Shown here piece after piece: positions 49,974-60,630 of a stretch of DNA of 64,000 bases. The translations under genes were made by a program, and so were the position numbers. Source of the DNA: Picochlorum sp. 'celeri' (Eukaryota; Chlorophyta; Trebouxiophyceae); the NCBI GenBank assembly GCA_010909725.1, contig JAACMV010000002.1, forward strand, positions 434,001 through 498,000, read 5' to 3'. A model generated the notes under the pieces. The model was not told the origin of the DNA, ran no database searches, and was given only the letters and a program-made list of their open reading frames with translations. Each line of letters starts with the position of its first letter. Position 1 is the stretch's first letter.

Positions 49974-51531
49974 ATGACGATATTAGGGGGCACGCCTGTC
50001 AAGGTGTTGTTTGAGTTCCGCATTGCTGATTCTCGGGCAGCAGTTGTTCTTTGGAGTTCATCTGCGACGGCCCCTGATGATTCGGTTACCATCAGAGAGG
50101 CTATATATCATCAGGATGGTGTACAGATGGATCGCCGACACCGTTTTCTTCAATATTGGAGTGCGGACCACACTAGTACCAAGGTTGGTTGAGAGTGCCT
50201 TGTCCTTTTATGAGGTTGCGTTTCATACATTGTCGATGGCTGTTTGTTGGTGTAGATAATGCTTCGAAAGAGGACGGGGCTACACATATGCGATGAGGAA
50301 ACAATAATGGACAGGATGCTTGGGGACTTTGTGAGTGTTGAGGGTCAAAACAGGGTGGTTCGAATCAGGAGTGAGGTGGTCCTCTCAACGACTCTGGATG
50401 ATGTCGAGAGTATGGAATCCCCACCATTCAGTCTTGTTGATGTCGAATGGGATGATGATGATGATTACACGCACTGCTATGATAAAGGCGGGGAAAACGA
50501 AGAAAGAAATACTAAGAGAGAGAAACCGCCGGGGAATGCCTTCAGTGTGCTCATGGGTGCTCAAAAGGCGATTCATCGGAACAGGTCTCTGGCGGAGAAG
50601 ACTGCGTTGCCGGATAAAAGAGAAGAGAAGCACGGAAAGGATCAATTGCATAATGCATTGATCGAGTATTGTCTAGTGCATAAAATATATCTCAATGGCG
50701 CACTAAAAAGAAATCAAAGGAATGCATTCTGGAGGCTGCTTTTGAATCTGCTGTGGAAATTCAATGAACTTGGGATGGCAGAGTCGGCGTGGAAGGTGAA
50801 ACCTCCGGAAGATTTGAATCTCTTCCTTGGGTACTCATGGTGTGATACAAGCAACCGATCCAAGCGTAAGAGACCAGAGTTGTCACAGGATCTCCTGGAT
50901 GAGATGATGAAGCTGATCACAGAGCTCCAAGCAGGGCAATGGTTGGCAACAGGGAGAGGCAGTAAAATGGATGGATTTGTTGATGGAATTCAGCGGACGT
51001 TGAACGCTGAGATGGATGATGGTATGATTGCTGCTAAATGTCATAGGGTGTCGGAGTAGTCTCATGATCATCATCATGGTACACGGCGGAAGAGAGACAG
51101 AGTGGCACACGCTGAGGTGGCCGGAGACGCTGAGGGAGATGGAGCAGGAAGTCGAGAGGCCGCTGGAGCCGGAGAGAGAGGCGATTCGACTCACCATACC
51201 GATTCAGTTAGATATATTGACTTGGACCTCGTGGCAGCTCGAGAACAGCAGATTGTACATGACCAAGAATGGGACCAAGCGACTTGGGTCATCCAACAGG
51301 ACAGAAAAGAAGGACTTGAGATACTCCTTGATTCCGTTCACGTGGATTTTCAAATCTCGAGAAGATTCAGATGTCAGTTTGTCTTTGGTTGTCTTGTCTG
51401 TATATATGCATAGTGAATGAATGAGTGAGGGTTAGAGCACCCACACTAGTACTTGTCTTTTTTTACAGGTCCCATCAGTAGAGGCAATCCGCCTGATCAA
51501 GAGGCGACCTGGTCACGAAGCGCTGTTGTAA
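49974..51531 (+). CDS. Unrecognised four-exon protein
   Basis: Exons 49974-50183, 50256-51021, 51101-51372 and 51469-51531 give 436 residues. Splicing at GTATGATTGC (51022) and GAGACAG (51100) bypasses an in-frame TAG at 51057 and joins two long frames, which is why the pieces look like separate genes at first. The N-terminal 70 residues form a compact beta-rich stretch. An acidic linker (DVEWDDDDD) and a short NAFSVLMGAQK motif follow. A helical middle and a Trp-rich C-terminal part (EWHTLRWPETL, LTWTSWQLENSRLYM) complete the protein. I do not recognise the family. The NAFxxLM motif occurs in some DNA-repair proteins, but this is a weak hint. Confidence 0.65.
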
Positions 51532-51591
51532 TAAAAAAATATGTAAGCATATGGTATTATGAAAGCATACATGGTGCCCAAATAAAAGAGA

Positions 51592-51813
51592 ATGGACCCG
51601 AAAGAGCACCAGTTGGAGGTGGCGTTTGAAATCAACAAGCTTTTGAACTGTGGACTGGACAAGGAGACATTGTCCATTTGTATGGGAATTTTAGAAACAG
51701 GAGTGAATCCTGAGGCATTTGCGGACGTGATTAAACAGCTGAGAAAAGAGAAACAAAAACTGCTCGATTCTGAATCGAAAACTGGCGCTGGTGAGACAAG
51801 CACAGCTGAATAG
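51592..51813 (+). CDS. MZT1: MOZART1 (GCP9), gamma-tubulin complex targeting subunit
   Basis: A 73-residue single-exon protein, the usual size. FEINKLLNCGLDKETLSICMGI and TGVNPEAFADVIKQLR match the MOZART1 core of three helices. It binds GCP N-termini and recruits gamma-tubulin ring complexes to organising centres. It begins only 61 bp after the preceding stop codon and ends 46 bp before the NELF-B start, one of the tightest spacings in the window. Confidence 0.92.
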   Translation: MDPKEHQLEVAFEINKLLNCGLDKETLSICMGILETGVNPEAFADVIKQLRKEKQKLLDSESKTGAGETSTAE

Positions 51814-51859
51814 AGGCCAAGTGAATCATTATATTTTGTAGTTGTATAAATATATCAGG

Positions 51860-53934
51860 ATGTCTGATATTGATGGGCCTGTGAGTGCGTCAACGGACGA
51901 TCCACCGCTGGTTGGAAACGTGGGGCAAGAGTTTGTGCAGAGCATGTTGACGAAAAATCCCAAGGACGCCATCGATACTATTCAGCACAAGGCATCCTTT
52001 AGGAATCCTCGATGTCAACCTCTGCTTGGATTACTGGATCAGTTGGGATTGGAGCGGAGAGAGTCTCATCAGTATGTTGTGAAGATGGCCATGGCAGCTC
52101 TTTTGGAAAAGATTCCACACCTGTCTGCAGATAAAATGGTGGGTTTGTTGGAAGAAACATTTCCATTTATTGGTATTCCAGAACTCCGTGCTGTGCCTTT
52201 GGCTGTTCTGGACAAATTATATCCCATTCCTGTCAATTTCGTGAAACAGTTGGCCATGGATAATGAAGTGTTTTGGGCTCTTCCTGCCAGAGTACAGCGC
52301 CAGATATGGGGACTGGATAAAAAGCTGCTGCAAATGCATGCTCTTTCTTTGATCAATGCGTACAAATATGAAATGGCGACGTGGATGCAGACATTGAATA
52401 TGGATGTTGGGATGGAGGAACCATCACATCCACAGTTGAGTAGGAAGATGCTGCGCAAAGGGAGTGCATCTCTTGCGAGCTTGACATCCATGGTGGGTTC
52501 AGACCCTCGGCTGTATAAATGCATTACTGACATCTTTACCATGCGTTTTGATGATCGAGACTCGTCTATTTATGTGGGGATGAAGGAGTCAGCACTCTGT
52601 GCATGCAAGACTCAGCTACTGATGTCTCTCCAGGAAAAGGGTGAAGCTGCTGTGTGTGCGACTGACCGCATGCTGTCACTTGTCTGGGCGTTAGAGTCCT
52701 GTATCCGCGATAAGCATATTAACGAGGATAAAATTAAAGAAATAGATGGTTTTCTGAAGCAAGCAGAAAGGGCAGAAGAGCATCGTATTGCACGATTGGA
52801 AAAGTCTAAATCTATCAAAGGCCCAAAAGCTATGCATGGCGTGCATGTTGAGGATGACGCAGAGAGCGCTGGTCTTCCAGGTCCAGCAACTCAGAAAAGC
52901 ATTAATAGAGAGCTCGGCGAGGCATCCATGTGTCTCAGAGACCCACCAGCCTTTCATCTCATTGTCCACGAAATTATCCGATCAATAGAAGCTTGTGTGG
53001 TGGAAGAACGGCTTCCACGAGACAATGAAAGGCTTTGCAGACTCACAAAAATACTCTGTGTCGCTGCAGAATCAAAGTTTATGTTCCGATCCGACGATTT
53101 TCAATATCTAAATCCAGACCCGCAATTGCTTGAGACGCTCTACCCATACTTGGTTGGATTTGTGTTGGATGCAAAGTTGATGGAAATGAATGAACACGAT
53201 TTGTTGATACGTCAAAGTGAAGCAATGGCAGAAGCGCACAAGGAAGTTGTATTCATCATGATTCGAAGTGAAGTCGCTCGAAAAGTCATTCAGGTATTCT
53301 CTTTGGAAAAGCTTGCCACAAAAGACCTGTGGATGGCAGAATCGCTCTTGGAACTTGTGGTACGTGGCATGATACATATACACACATAGTATGATGCGTG
53401 TATAATAATCAGAAATATATTTATTTCCAGGCTTCCTGTATTGATAAGGTGGCGACACCTGCCATTCCAGAATTTGCTCCATTTGCATACACCCTAGCAA
53501 GAAGAATCTCCACCATGATTTCAAACAACATCATCGAGGTACAAGACGGCATCTGGAATCTCGCCGTGGAAAAGATATTGCTCAATCTTGTAGATTCTGA
53601 AACAGAAGCACACGAAGAAATACTACGGCTGCTCATGGTTGCTGCGCCAAAACTAGACACTCAAGTCCTGGGGTCATACCTCGACACATGCTTGGAACAG
53701 AGTTCAAAAAGCAGACAAAAGCATTCAGAGCGAGCATTAGAAGAGGAATCCCTTCCTCCTCGACACCTCATGGGCGATTCATCATCGAATCGCTTTAATC
53801 ATGACCAGGATGATGACTATCGACTTGGAAATGGGGATGGCGTTCATGGAACCTATACGCACATTGTTTCAAAGTACCCAGCACTACAAGATGCTTCCAT
53901 TGCCCCAGTATTGCACGCATATCTATCCAAATAA
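51860..53934 (+). CDS. NELFB: NELF-B/COBRA1, negative elongation factor subunit B
   Basis: Two exons, 51860-53359 and 53431-53934, in phase 0; 667 residues, slightly longer than metazoan NELF-B. The protein is all-helical. Recognisable blocks include FRNPRCQPLLGLLDQLGL (about 50), VFWALPARVQRQIWGLDKKLL (about 135) and DPRLYKCITDIFTMRFDDRDSSIY (about 215-240). NELF holds RNA polymerase II at promoter-proximal pauses. Plants and yeasts lack the complex, so its presence in a plastid-bearing organism is notable. The call rests on block similarity and overall architecture. Confidence 0.82.
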
Positions 53935-54041
53935 TTACATTACATTGTTCATTCTATGTTACACAGAGATCATTTACATACATGCATTTTTCTTCTCGTC
54001 GTCATAGTAAGCATCTTCATCATCATCATAATAGTACATCA

Positions 54042-55016
54042 TCATCCATCAAGAGCTGTTGGATTCCGCAAGACAGTCGTCAACTTTCCACATGCAGGTA
54101 GTATACATTCTTTTCTCATGACCACACCAACCCCTTTCGTTTCATGTATATTCCTAAATAACTCGTGCGAGTCATGCTCTGCCAGAACAACCGTGTTTCC
54201 CACGTGCTTTTCCAATTCCTTTCCAAATGCCATTGCCTGAGACTCATCCTGAAAGATAACCACGCCATCCACCATGGAACTACACTCTATCACAGGCTTT
54301 GTCTTTCGAACCTTACCATTCTTCCTCCTATTTTCCTCAAGCAACATGGTCATCTCAGACTGCACACCCTCTTGGAAAATCCTCGTTCGTGGTGCATACA
54401 CCCGAGCAGCAGCAGCAGCCCGCCCATCTTGCACCGCCAAGGTGTACACCGTCTTTGGTACAGGCCACGGACATCCATGACAAATATCAAAACTGTTCTT
54501 CACTTCCTCATATTCATTCTTTTGTTTCTCCTTGTACGCATCGGACATGACAAACCTCAGCAACTCCAGCGGAGACTGAGTGGGAAGCCCGTCCTCCTCC
54601 TCCTCCTTGTTGATGAAAACCTCATCCCCCACCACAGACGATCCATCCCACGAATCCTCAAACGTCCTATTCCACGTTCCAACATCCCCCCTATATTCTA
54701 CATCAATCGACGCCTCCGCAACACTCGTCTCCTCCTCCTCCTCCTCCTCCAAATCACACACATGCCCTTGAACATCCCCAACAATCATCTCCTCCGCCAT
54801 AGGACACGGATAGCGAATCCTCCGCTCATGCCCATCAGGATACCGCAACACTCTCTCACACGTCGTCGCCCCTGACATACACCGAGAAGACGACGCTCGC
54901 GTACTCTTTACCGCTCTCTGCCGAGCACTACACGACACCACCACACACGGGGACCTCCCCTCACTGCCCGTCACTGCTACGCCACCCCGCACCATCATCA
55001 TCTCTGTCGCATACAT
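54042..55016 (-). CDS. Plastid-type protein with a DUF3110-like domain
   Basis: 324 residues from the ATG at 55016; a longer frame would need a non-ATG start. Residues about 1-55 are rich in Ser, Arg, Ala and Val, as in a transit peptide. An acidic linker with a Glu run lies at about 90-140. The C-terminal 140 residues read TVYTLAVQDG...VVIFQDESQAMAFGKELEKHVG...VVMRKECILP. This matches the strand-helix layout of DUF3110, a cyanobacterial and plastid family of unknown function. The match is from pattern memory and modest. Its divergent partner across 677 bp is CHMP1. Confidence 0.55.
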   Translation of the reverse strand: MYATEMMMVRGGVAVTGSEGRSPCVVVSCSARQRAVKSTRASSSRCMSGATTCERVLRYPDGHERRIRYPCPMAEEMIVGDVQGHVCDLEEEEEEETSVAEASIDVEYRGDVGTWNRTFEDSWDGSSVVGDEVFINKEEEEDGLPTQSPLELLRFVMSDAYKEKQKNEYEEVKNSFDICHGCPWPVPKTVYTLAVQDGRAAAAARVYAPRTRIFQEGVQSEMTMLLEENRRKNGKVRKTKPVIECSSMVDGVVIFQDESQAMAFGKELEKHVGNTVVLAEHDSHELFRNIHETKGVGVVMRKECILPACGKLTTVLRNPTALDG

Positions 55017-55693
55017 GAATATTTCACTCACTCTGTGTACACAGCACCGTCGTAGACGTTTAGTTAGACTGAGCGACAAACAAGAGCGTGTTTGTTGTCG
55101 TCACACGCACCTGTTCTCTATACCACGATATACGTGATGAAATAGAATCACAGAATTTTCATAAGAACTGATACAGTTCGTTCTATTACGGTTTTTGAAT
55201 ATTTCCGCCTTTCCGACAACCACCCTTACGGGCCAAGCATGGTGGTGATTTCTTTTTTCAAATTGGGAGAGATTGGAATTTTGTACCACCACTGGAGATC
55301 TGGATCTCCACCGGAGGATCCGGGATTTTTAATTCCGATCATGTGAATTATACAATCTCCATTCGCGTCACGAGGAACTCGTGTCTTCTTGTTTCTTTGC
55401 TACTCTGCTGCTTTTATTGTCCAAGGAAGTATTATTGACTCGCCTGTAAGAAGACAAAGAAACAAAAGAAAACACCAGAGCAATAATTTCTGTTTTGTGT
55501 CTGCTACTAGAGCAACAACAAGAAGAAGAAGAACATAAAGTGAAGGAACCACTCTCTTGCTACAAGAGGACCAAAACCGGACAGTAGTAGGCACCTGACG
55601 CGTCTCGTTGCCATTCTCCTTGTCACATTAGACAGTAGCAAATTGTCCCATTCTGTACCTCTCCCGATAAATATACACACACACAAGGATACC
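55017..55693. other. 677-bp intergenic region with tandem hairpins
   Basis: Spacer between two divergent genes. At 55293-55310 lies TGGAGATC-TG-GATCTCCA with perfect 8-bp arms, directly followed by CCGGA-GGA-TCCGG (55311-55323). These may be operator-like or structural elements. Otherwise only short, domain-free frames are present. Confidence 0.5.
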
Positions 55694-56494
55694 ATGATGA
55701 GGACGAATAAGAAACTCTTTGACCAGATATTTGAGCTCAAGTACCTCTGCAAGCAGCTGAACCAGCATTCAAACAAGTGCGAGCAAGAGGAGAAGGCTCA
55801 AAAGAAAAAGGCCAAGGCTGCTTTGGAGAAGGGGAATATGGAGGGAGCAAAGATTCACGCGAGCAATGCTATACGTAAAAAGGGTGAAGCGTTGAACTAT
55901 TTGAAACTGGCATCGAGGTTGGATGCCGTCATATCTAGGTTGGATCAGCAGAATACATTGAGTCAGGTGAATAAGAGTGCAACTGGTATTACAAAGAATA
56001 TCAACAGGTTGCTTAGTTCGGTACCCACTGAGAAGATGGCATCGGTGCGTGTGTTTATATATTTACTTTTTTTTCATCCTTGTATTACTATATCCCCGTG
56101 TTCTTCTTCTTCTTCTTCTTCTTCTTCTTCTTCTTCTTCTTCTTTGCATGCATCGTACCTTCTTCTTTATATATACATATATGTGTGTCGATAGTATAGT
56201 AACGCATGTATACATATATATGTGCAGAATATGGGAGAGTTCACCCAGGCGCTAGAAAACTTGGACGTGGCCACTGCCAGCATGGATGATGCCATGAATA
56301 AACAAGCTGCATCGATGCATGACGATGCTGCAGCAACAGAATTATTACAACAACTTGCTGATGAGAATGATATGAACCTCAAGATTGCAGCCCCTGGGGC
56401 AGTGACCACACAATTGACATCTGAGAATGAAGGAAAGGACAAGGAAGAAGAAGAAGACTTGATGGCCCGGCTGAATCAGCTCCGGGCCCTGTAA
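55694..56494 (+). CDS. CHMP1: CHMP1, ESCRT-III subunit
   Basis: Two exons, 55694-56044 and 56228-56494, phase 0; 205 residues. The basic N-terminal helices (FELKYLCKQLNQHSNKCEQEEKAQKKKAKAA begins the core hairpin) and the acidic C-terminal half fit ESCRT-III. The last residues (EDLMARLNQLRAL) are a MIM1 motif that recruits Vps4 and LIP5 MIT domains. CHMP1 works late in membrane scission at endosomes, the midbody and, in plants, plastids. The 183-nt intron contains a TTC microsatellite. A LIP5-like gene lies 4 kb to the right. Confidence 0.93.
56101..56144. repeat. (TTC)n microsatellite in the CHMP1 intron
   Basis: About 14 TTC/TCT units within the 56045-56227 intron, followed by AT-rich sequence before the acceptor. 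Confidence 0.8.
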
Positions 56495-56676
56495 TGATAT
56501 TCTCGTACCATTCTGTAGTCAAAATAACTTCAATAGTAATAATAAAAGCATTGTCGATGTCTGTGATGTATGTATGACAACAGAAGGTGCTCGAATCAAA
56601 GATCTTTCCCGAGGGCCACTTTGAAAATACAGCAACACGGCGTGGCAGCAGGGAGATTTAGCTGTTCCCTATAGAA

Positions 56677-57477
56677 ATGACTACATCTGTATCCAGTCCC
56701 GCGTCAACAACAACAACAGCAACAGCAAAAGCGATGGTGGGGACAAAGACGTGGGAGGATCTTCGACGGGAGGTGTGTTTGGGCTTTTCTTCACGTATCC
56801 AGTGCTTCAGTTAACCAGGGTGTGTTTATATGCAGGCAAGAAAGATAGAGAATGAATTAGATATGAAATTGGCTGCGTTTGGCAAGCTATGCTCGAGGTA
56901 CGAGTACGGGTACACGGGCGGAGAGAGTGGGATATCTGCAGCAACGAGTTTGAGCATGGCATCGAGTGAGATTGAGTCGTTGATTGCTCAGTTGACGACA
57001 CTGAATAGTCATATGAGTGTGCAAGAGACTTCAGAGTCTCGGGCTCATATTGTGGCGAGGCATAAGGATATTTTGCATGATTATTCACAAGAGTACAAGA
57101 GGTTGGGGAATATTGCAGCAGCGTCTAGGAACAGGGCGGATCTGTTGGGTTTGTCGGGTGGACAGGTGTCGAGTGGAAGTCATCAGCCGGGTAGTGCAAA
57201 GGGTCAGTTGTTGCGGGAGAGGGGAGCGTTGGATCGATCAGCGTCAGCTCTGGATACAGTGGTGTCTCAGGCGTATGGGGTGTCATCGAGCTTGGGGCAG
57301 CAGAGGCAGTTGTTTGATAGTATTGATAGTCGATTGGCAATGTTGGGTGCCAAGTATCCTGTGATGAATTCGGTGTTGAATGCGATTCGGAGGAGGAAGA
57401 ATCGTGATAATGTGATTTTGACTGGGGTGACTGCTGTGTGTATCGTCTGCATGTTGATCTATTGGATGAACAAGTGA
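56677..57477 (+). CDS. GOSR1: GOSR1/GOS28, Qb-SNARE of the Golgi
   Basis: Two exons, 56677-56772 and 56836-57477; 245 residues. The opening TKTWEDLRREARKIENELD is the conserved GOS28 start. An Habc-like helical region follows. The SNARE motif lies at about 165-220, with the zero-layer Gln in LGQQRQLFDSID. A C-terminal anchor (VILTGVTAVCIVCMLIYWM) closes the protein. GOS28 pairs with syntaxin-5 partners in ER-Golgi and intra-Golgi fusion. It has the expected length and all parts. Confidence 0.94.
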
Positions 57478-57619
57478 GATGCTGCTCGGCGGTTTCTTTT
57501 GTCCTGTATATATATATATATATTTATACGTCTCGTACTCTATGATTAATAATATTACATATGAAATCTAGTTACATAGAGTCTGCTTCTATCGATAAAG
57601 ATGCAGTGGGTTGATTGCA

Positions 57620-59194
57620 TCAGTAGCAGTTGTTGTCATATGCCCCGTTTGGGCACACATCTGGTTTCCATGGCGCATACGGTTTCTTCCCCGTCTGCGA
57701 TGATGCCGGAAGGCTTTTAATCCTTCGTATAGTGCTTTGCTCGCTGATGTTTTCTTCATCAGATAACGATTGAATACGCCTGAGATTGGTGGTGACCACG
57801 CCACATCGTCGAAGGAATGCTGCAATTGTTGCAGAAAGATACCCAAGGTAGTCTCCCTCTTCTGTCTGAAGTGCAAGTGAGGAGTTTCTGTCTACTGGAG
57901 AGGTGAGCCAGTATTTCAAATATGCTGGTTCGCCACGAGCCCATACCATGTGATTCTGCACACATACATCATGATGATGATTAGGAATAGTATATTGTTG
58001 GTGGTATATCAAACATATGGCATACATACCCTCTCTTCATAGCGAGAGGCTCCAAAAAATACAATATAGTAGTTTGTAATGTACCCTGAAGCAGCAGACG
58101 ATGATATATGTATACATTAGTGTCGACTCACCTCGAATTCATCATATGACAGTCCAAACTGGGAAATTCCAACACGTTGGACATAGCCTGGTATGATCAG
58201 GAATATGAATTTCACGCGTTATATATACATATGAATAACAGATAGTATGTAATAATAATAGCAGTCAATCAACAAACGTACCTTTACGCTGAAAATATTC
58301 CAATAAAGATTTGACACCCGCCCGTATACTGTCCAAATCAGGACTCGCTGATAACAAACTATCCTTTGAATTCGCTGCAGTAACGGAAAAGAAGGGAGAA
58401 ATACCCATAGCCTCGGCATCCTCTGTATATATCTCTTCCAGAATGTGTTTCAATACATACGATCCTATCGCAATTCGCGCGTTCCTAATATACGTGTCTC
58501 GTTTCCTGTATGCATAGTCTTCCTCCTCAGCATCCACCGTCTCTGTAGGAATTTTTGGTGCCATTTGCAACAACACCTTCCCCCTGATATACGTCTGGAA
58601 ATCAAAATAGGCCGCATCTCCATACGAGCCTCTCCCTTGCACGATACCACAATGCCCGCAGGCCTGAGCCTCTCTGAATCTGGGCAATTCCTTCTCTATG
58701 AGCTCATCAACTCGTTGCCTGTATTCCTCCAATCGAGTTATCCCGGCAGCTGCGTCCATTGCTCTGATCAAAACATTTGCAAACTCTGCATCTAATCGTC
58801 TCTTGTTCATACCAGGGCCCCCCCGCATCTGCCTCCTCTCACCTCGAGGAATAAATTTATTCCCATAGTACTCAAACTCTTGCTTCCACAATGATGCTTC
58901 CGACCCAATGCCCTTGGCGATGGCATCAATTCCTGGAATACCAGCTATAAAGGTGACAAGAGACATTCTCCGAGACCCATGAAGCCAACGATGCATCGAT
59001 CCTGTGGAAGAAGATGAAAGAGGACGTGGCGATTCGTTTTTTGCAATGTCGTCCTCCCGTTCAGTCCCACCAGTCGCCCGCGGATTCCTACCTCCCCTCT
59101 TGGACCTAGTACTCTCACCTGAAAATGTACCACGAATACCGCATACGGAGAATCTTTGTCTGCAGGAAGGACTGCAGACTGGAGCACTTCCCAT
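57620..59194 (-). CDS. Unrecognised four-exon protein, possibly plastid-targeted
   Basis: Exons (minus strand): 58282-59194, 58128-58187, 58030-58085 and 57620-57955; 454 residues. The intron after the second exon is only about 42-46 nt. The canonical donor GTGAGT at 58131 would break the frame, whereas a donor three bases further in (GTCGAC) keeps it, so the boundary needs RNA evidence. The N-terminal 90 residues are Ser/Arg rich, as in a transit peptide. The body has QACGHCGIVQGRGSYGDAAYFDFQTY, a Cys pair that might bind metal. The C-terminus includes GEPAYLKYWLTSP. I do not recognise the family. Confidence 0.6.
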
Positions 59195-59561
59195 GTCGTC
59201 TTCAAGAGAATCAATGCAAACTCCTTCTACTATCTATGTCTATACTCTTAATGGCATTAAGTACAAACTATGTTGTAGTATACAATACATGGAAACTGCG
59301 ATGCCCATGCAATCAACGATATTTCTCGGAATAATGTCGGACCACCCTTGCACAATATAGTGCAATGGGTGCAATTGCAGGCTTTAGGAATTGAGAACTC
59401 AAAGAAGATGCATGCATTGCCAGCCTGAGTAGGTGCATTTACATGCATATATTTGATTATTAGATTAAATACATGTATTGAAAGAACAGGATGAGGATGG
59501 ATTGGTGATGGTTGGTGTCAACATGATGATGGTTTTGAATGCGTTTGAGTAAACACCCGAT

Positions 59562-60617
59562 ATGACACGGCGACGGTTGGTATATGTTGCTGTGGGTGTC
59601 GCTGGCTCTTCTATAGGGTTGTATTCGTACTTTAAAAGGGATCCTTTGGCGGAGAGGAGTCAATCGGGCAGCATCAGTCCGAACGAATCGGTTCACGTTG
59701 CTCCCGATGCCAAGGATGACCAGGTGGAGCAACCAGCAACGAGGCTGAAAAAGCCTGTCAGGCAGCGTACGTGCAGCATCGTGTGTATTGTATTCGATAG
59801 TTTATTAGTCATATTCTTTGGTGCAGGTCTGAAAGAGTTTATTCAGAGAAGGAGGCATCAGCATCTGTTTCCATTTGGTAGGCATGGAAGAGCCAAAGGG
59901 TCACCAAAGGCTGGGGAGGGTCAGGTTCCTCTGCCCCCGACGGCAGACATTATGAAATCTCATAAAGATGTGGTGGATCAAATTCGAACGTCGGCAGAGA
60001 GGATGGTGGATGGACCGTTGTTGCCACGGTTTGATGATGTCGAAATTGCTCGGTATGCACTGCATTATGGCATGTTGAGGACAACCAATAAAGAAGGGAT
60101 GACGCTTGTTATCCAAGATGCTGCGCATGGTATCGCTGATTCTCAATCGTGGTTTCTGAATCATACATTTGAGAGCATAGAAAATGTCATGAAGTATTCC
60201 GATTTGATATGGTGGGATATTGTGGATGGCAATCCAACCCTTCATGTAGAGATTGGCAAGGCCGTGCAAGTCTGCACGGGGGATCGCGCGGTCGAATTTG
60301 CCAATGTGGTGATCACGATGATGGAATTAGCTGCCCTCAATTCCGCTCTAACGGCGCTCGATGGACCCATCGATCGCATTAATGTGGAAATGTATGCCAA
60401 GGGGACCAATGTGTTGAATGCCTCGAGTGCATTCTGGATTCTTAGATCAGTTGTGAAGACGGTTAGCCACCATTATCCTGGTCGTCTACATCAACTTGTG
60501 TTGTATGATTTACCTGGTATATTGAACTGGATTATCTTGGGGGTGAAGAAGTTGGTTCATGAGGATACTGCTAGAAAAGTCTTGTCGAGGGAAAGTCATC
60601 ATTCAAAAACAAAGTAA
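59562..60617 (+). CDS. CRAL-TRIO (SEC14-like) lipid-binding protein with N-terminal anchor
   Basis: 351 residues if read through. A likely 60-nt intron (59767-59826, GTACGT to GGTGCAG) is in frame and stop-free. Splicing gives 331 residues and removes the hydrophobic segment IVCIVFDSLLVIFF. The first 24 residues (YVAVGVAGSSIGLYSYF) form an anchor. The CRAL-TRIO domain spans about 205-345, with INVEMYAKGTNVLN, RSVVKTVSHHYPGRLHQLVLYDLP and IILGVKKLVHEDTARKV. Such domains carry hydrophobic lipids or phosphoinositides between membranes. Whether both mRNA forms exist is unknown. Confidence 0.8.
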   Translation: MTRRRLVYVAVGVAGSSIGLYSYFKRDPLAERSQSGSISPNESVHVAPDAKDDQVEQPATRLKKPVRQRTCSIVCIVFDSLLVIFFGAGLKEFIQRRRHQHLFPFGRHGRAKGSPKAGEGQVPLPPTADIMKSHKDVVDQIRTSAERMVDGPLLPRFDDVEIARYALHYGMLRTTNKEGMTLVIQDAAHGIADSQSWFLNHTFESIENVMKYSDLIWWDIVDGNPTLHVEIGKAVQVCTGDRAVEFANVVITMMELAALNSALTALDGPIDRINVEMYAKGTNVLNASSAFWILRSVVKTVSHHYPGRLHQLVLYDLPGILNWIILGVKKLVHEDTARKVLSRESHHSKTK

Positions 60618-60630
60618 CATTCTATATTTA

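Noticed and set aside
51028..51420. Separate small gene starting right after the stop at 51059
   Set aside because: A GTATGA-GACAG intron joins it in frame to the upstream exon, and a 4-bp gap between separate genes is implausible.
54165..54875. 236-codon plus-strand open frame
   Set aside because: It is a shadow of the acidic DUF3110-like gene; the Leu/Arg runs come from its Glu codons.
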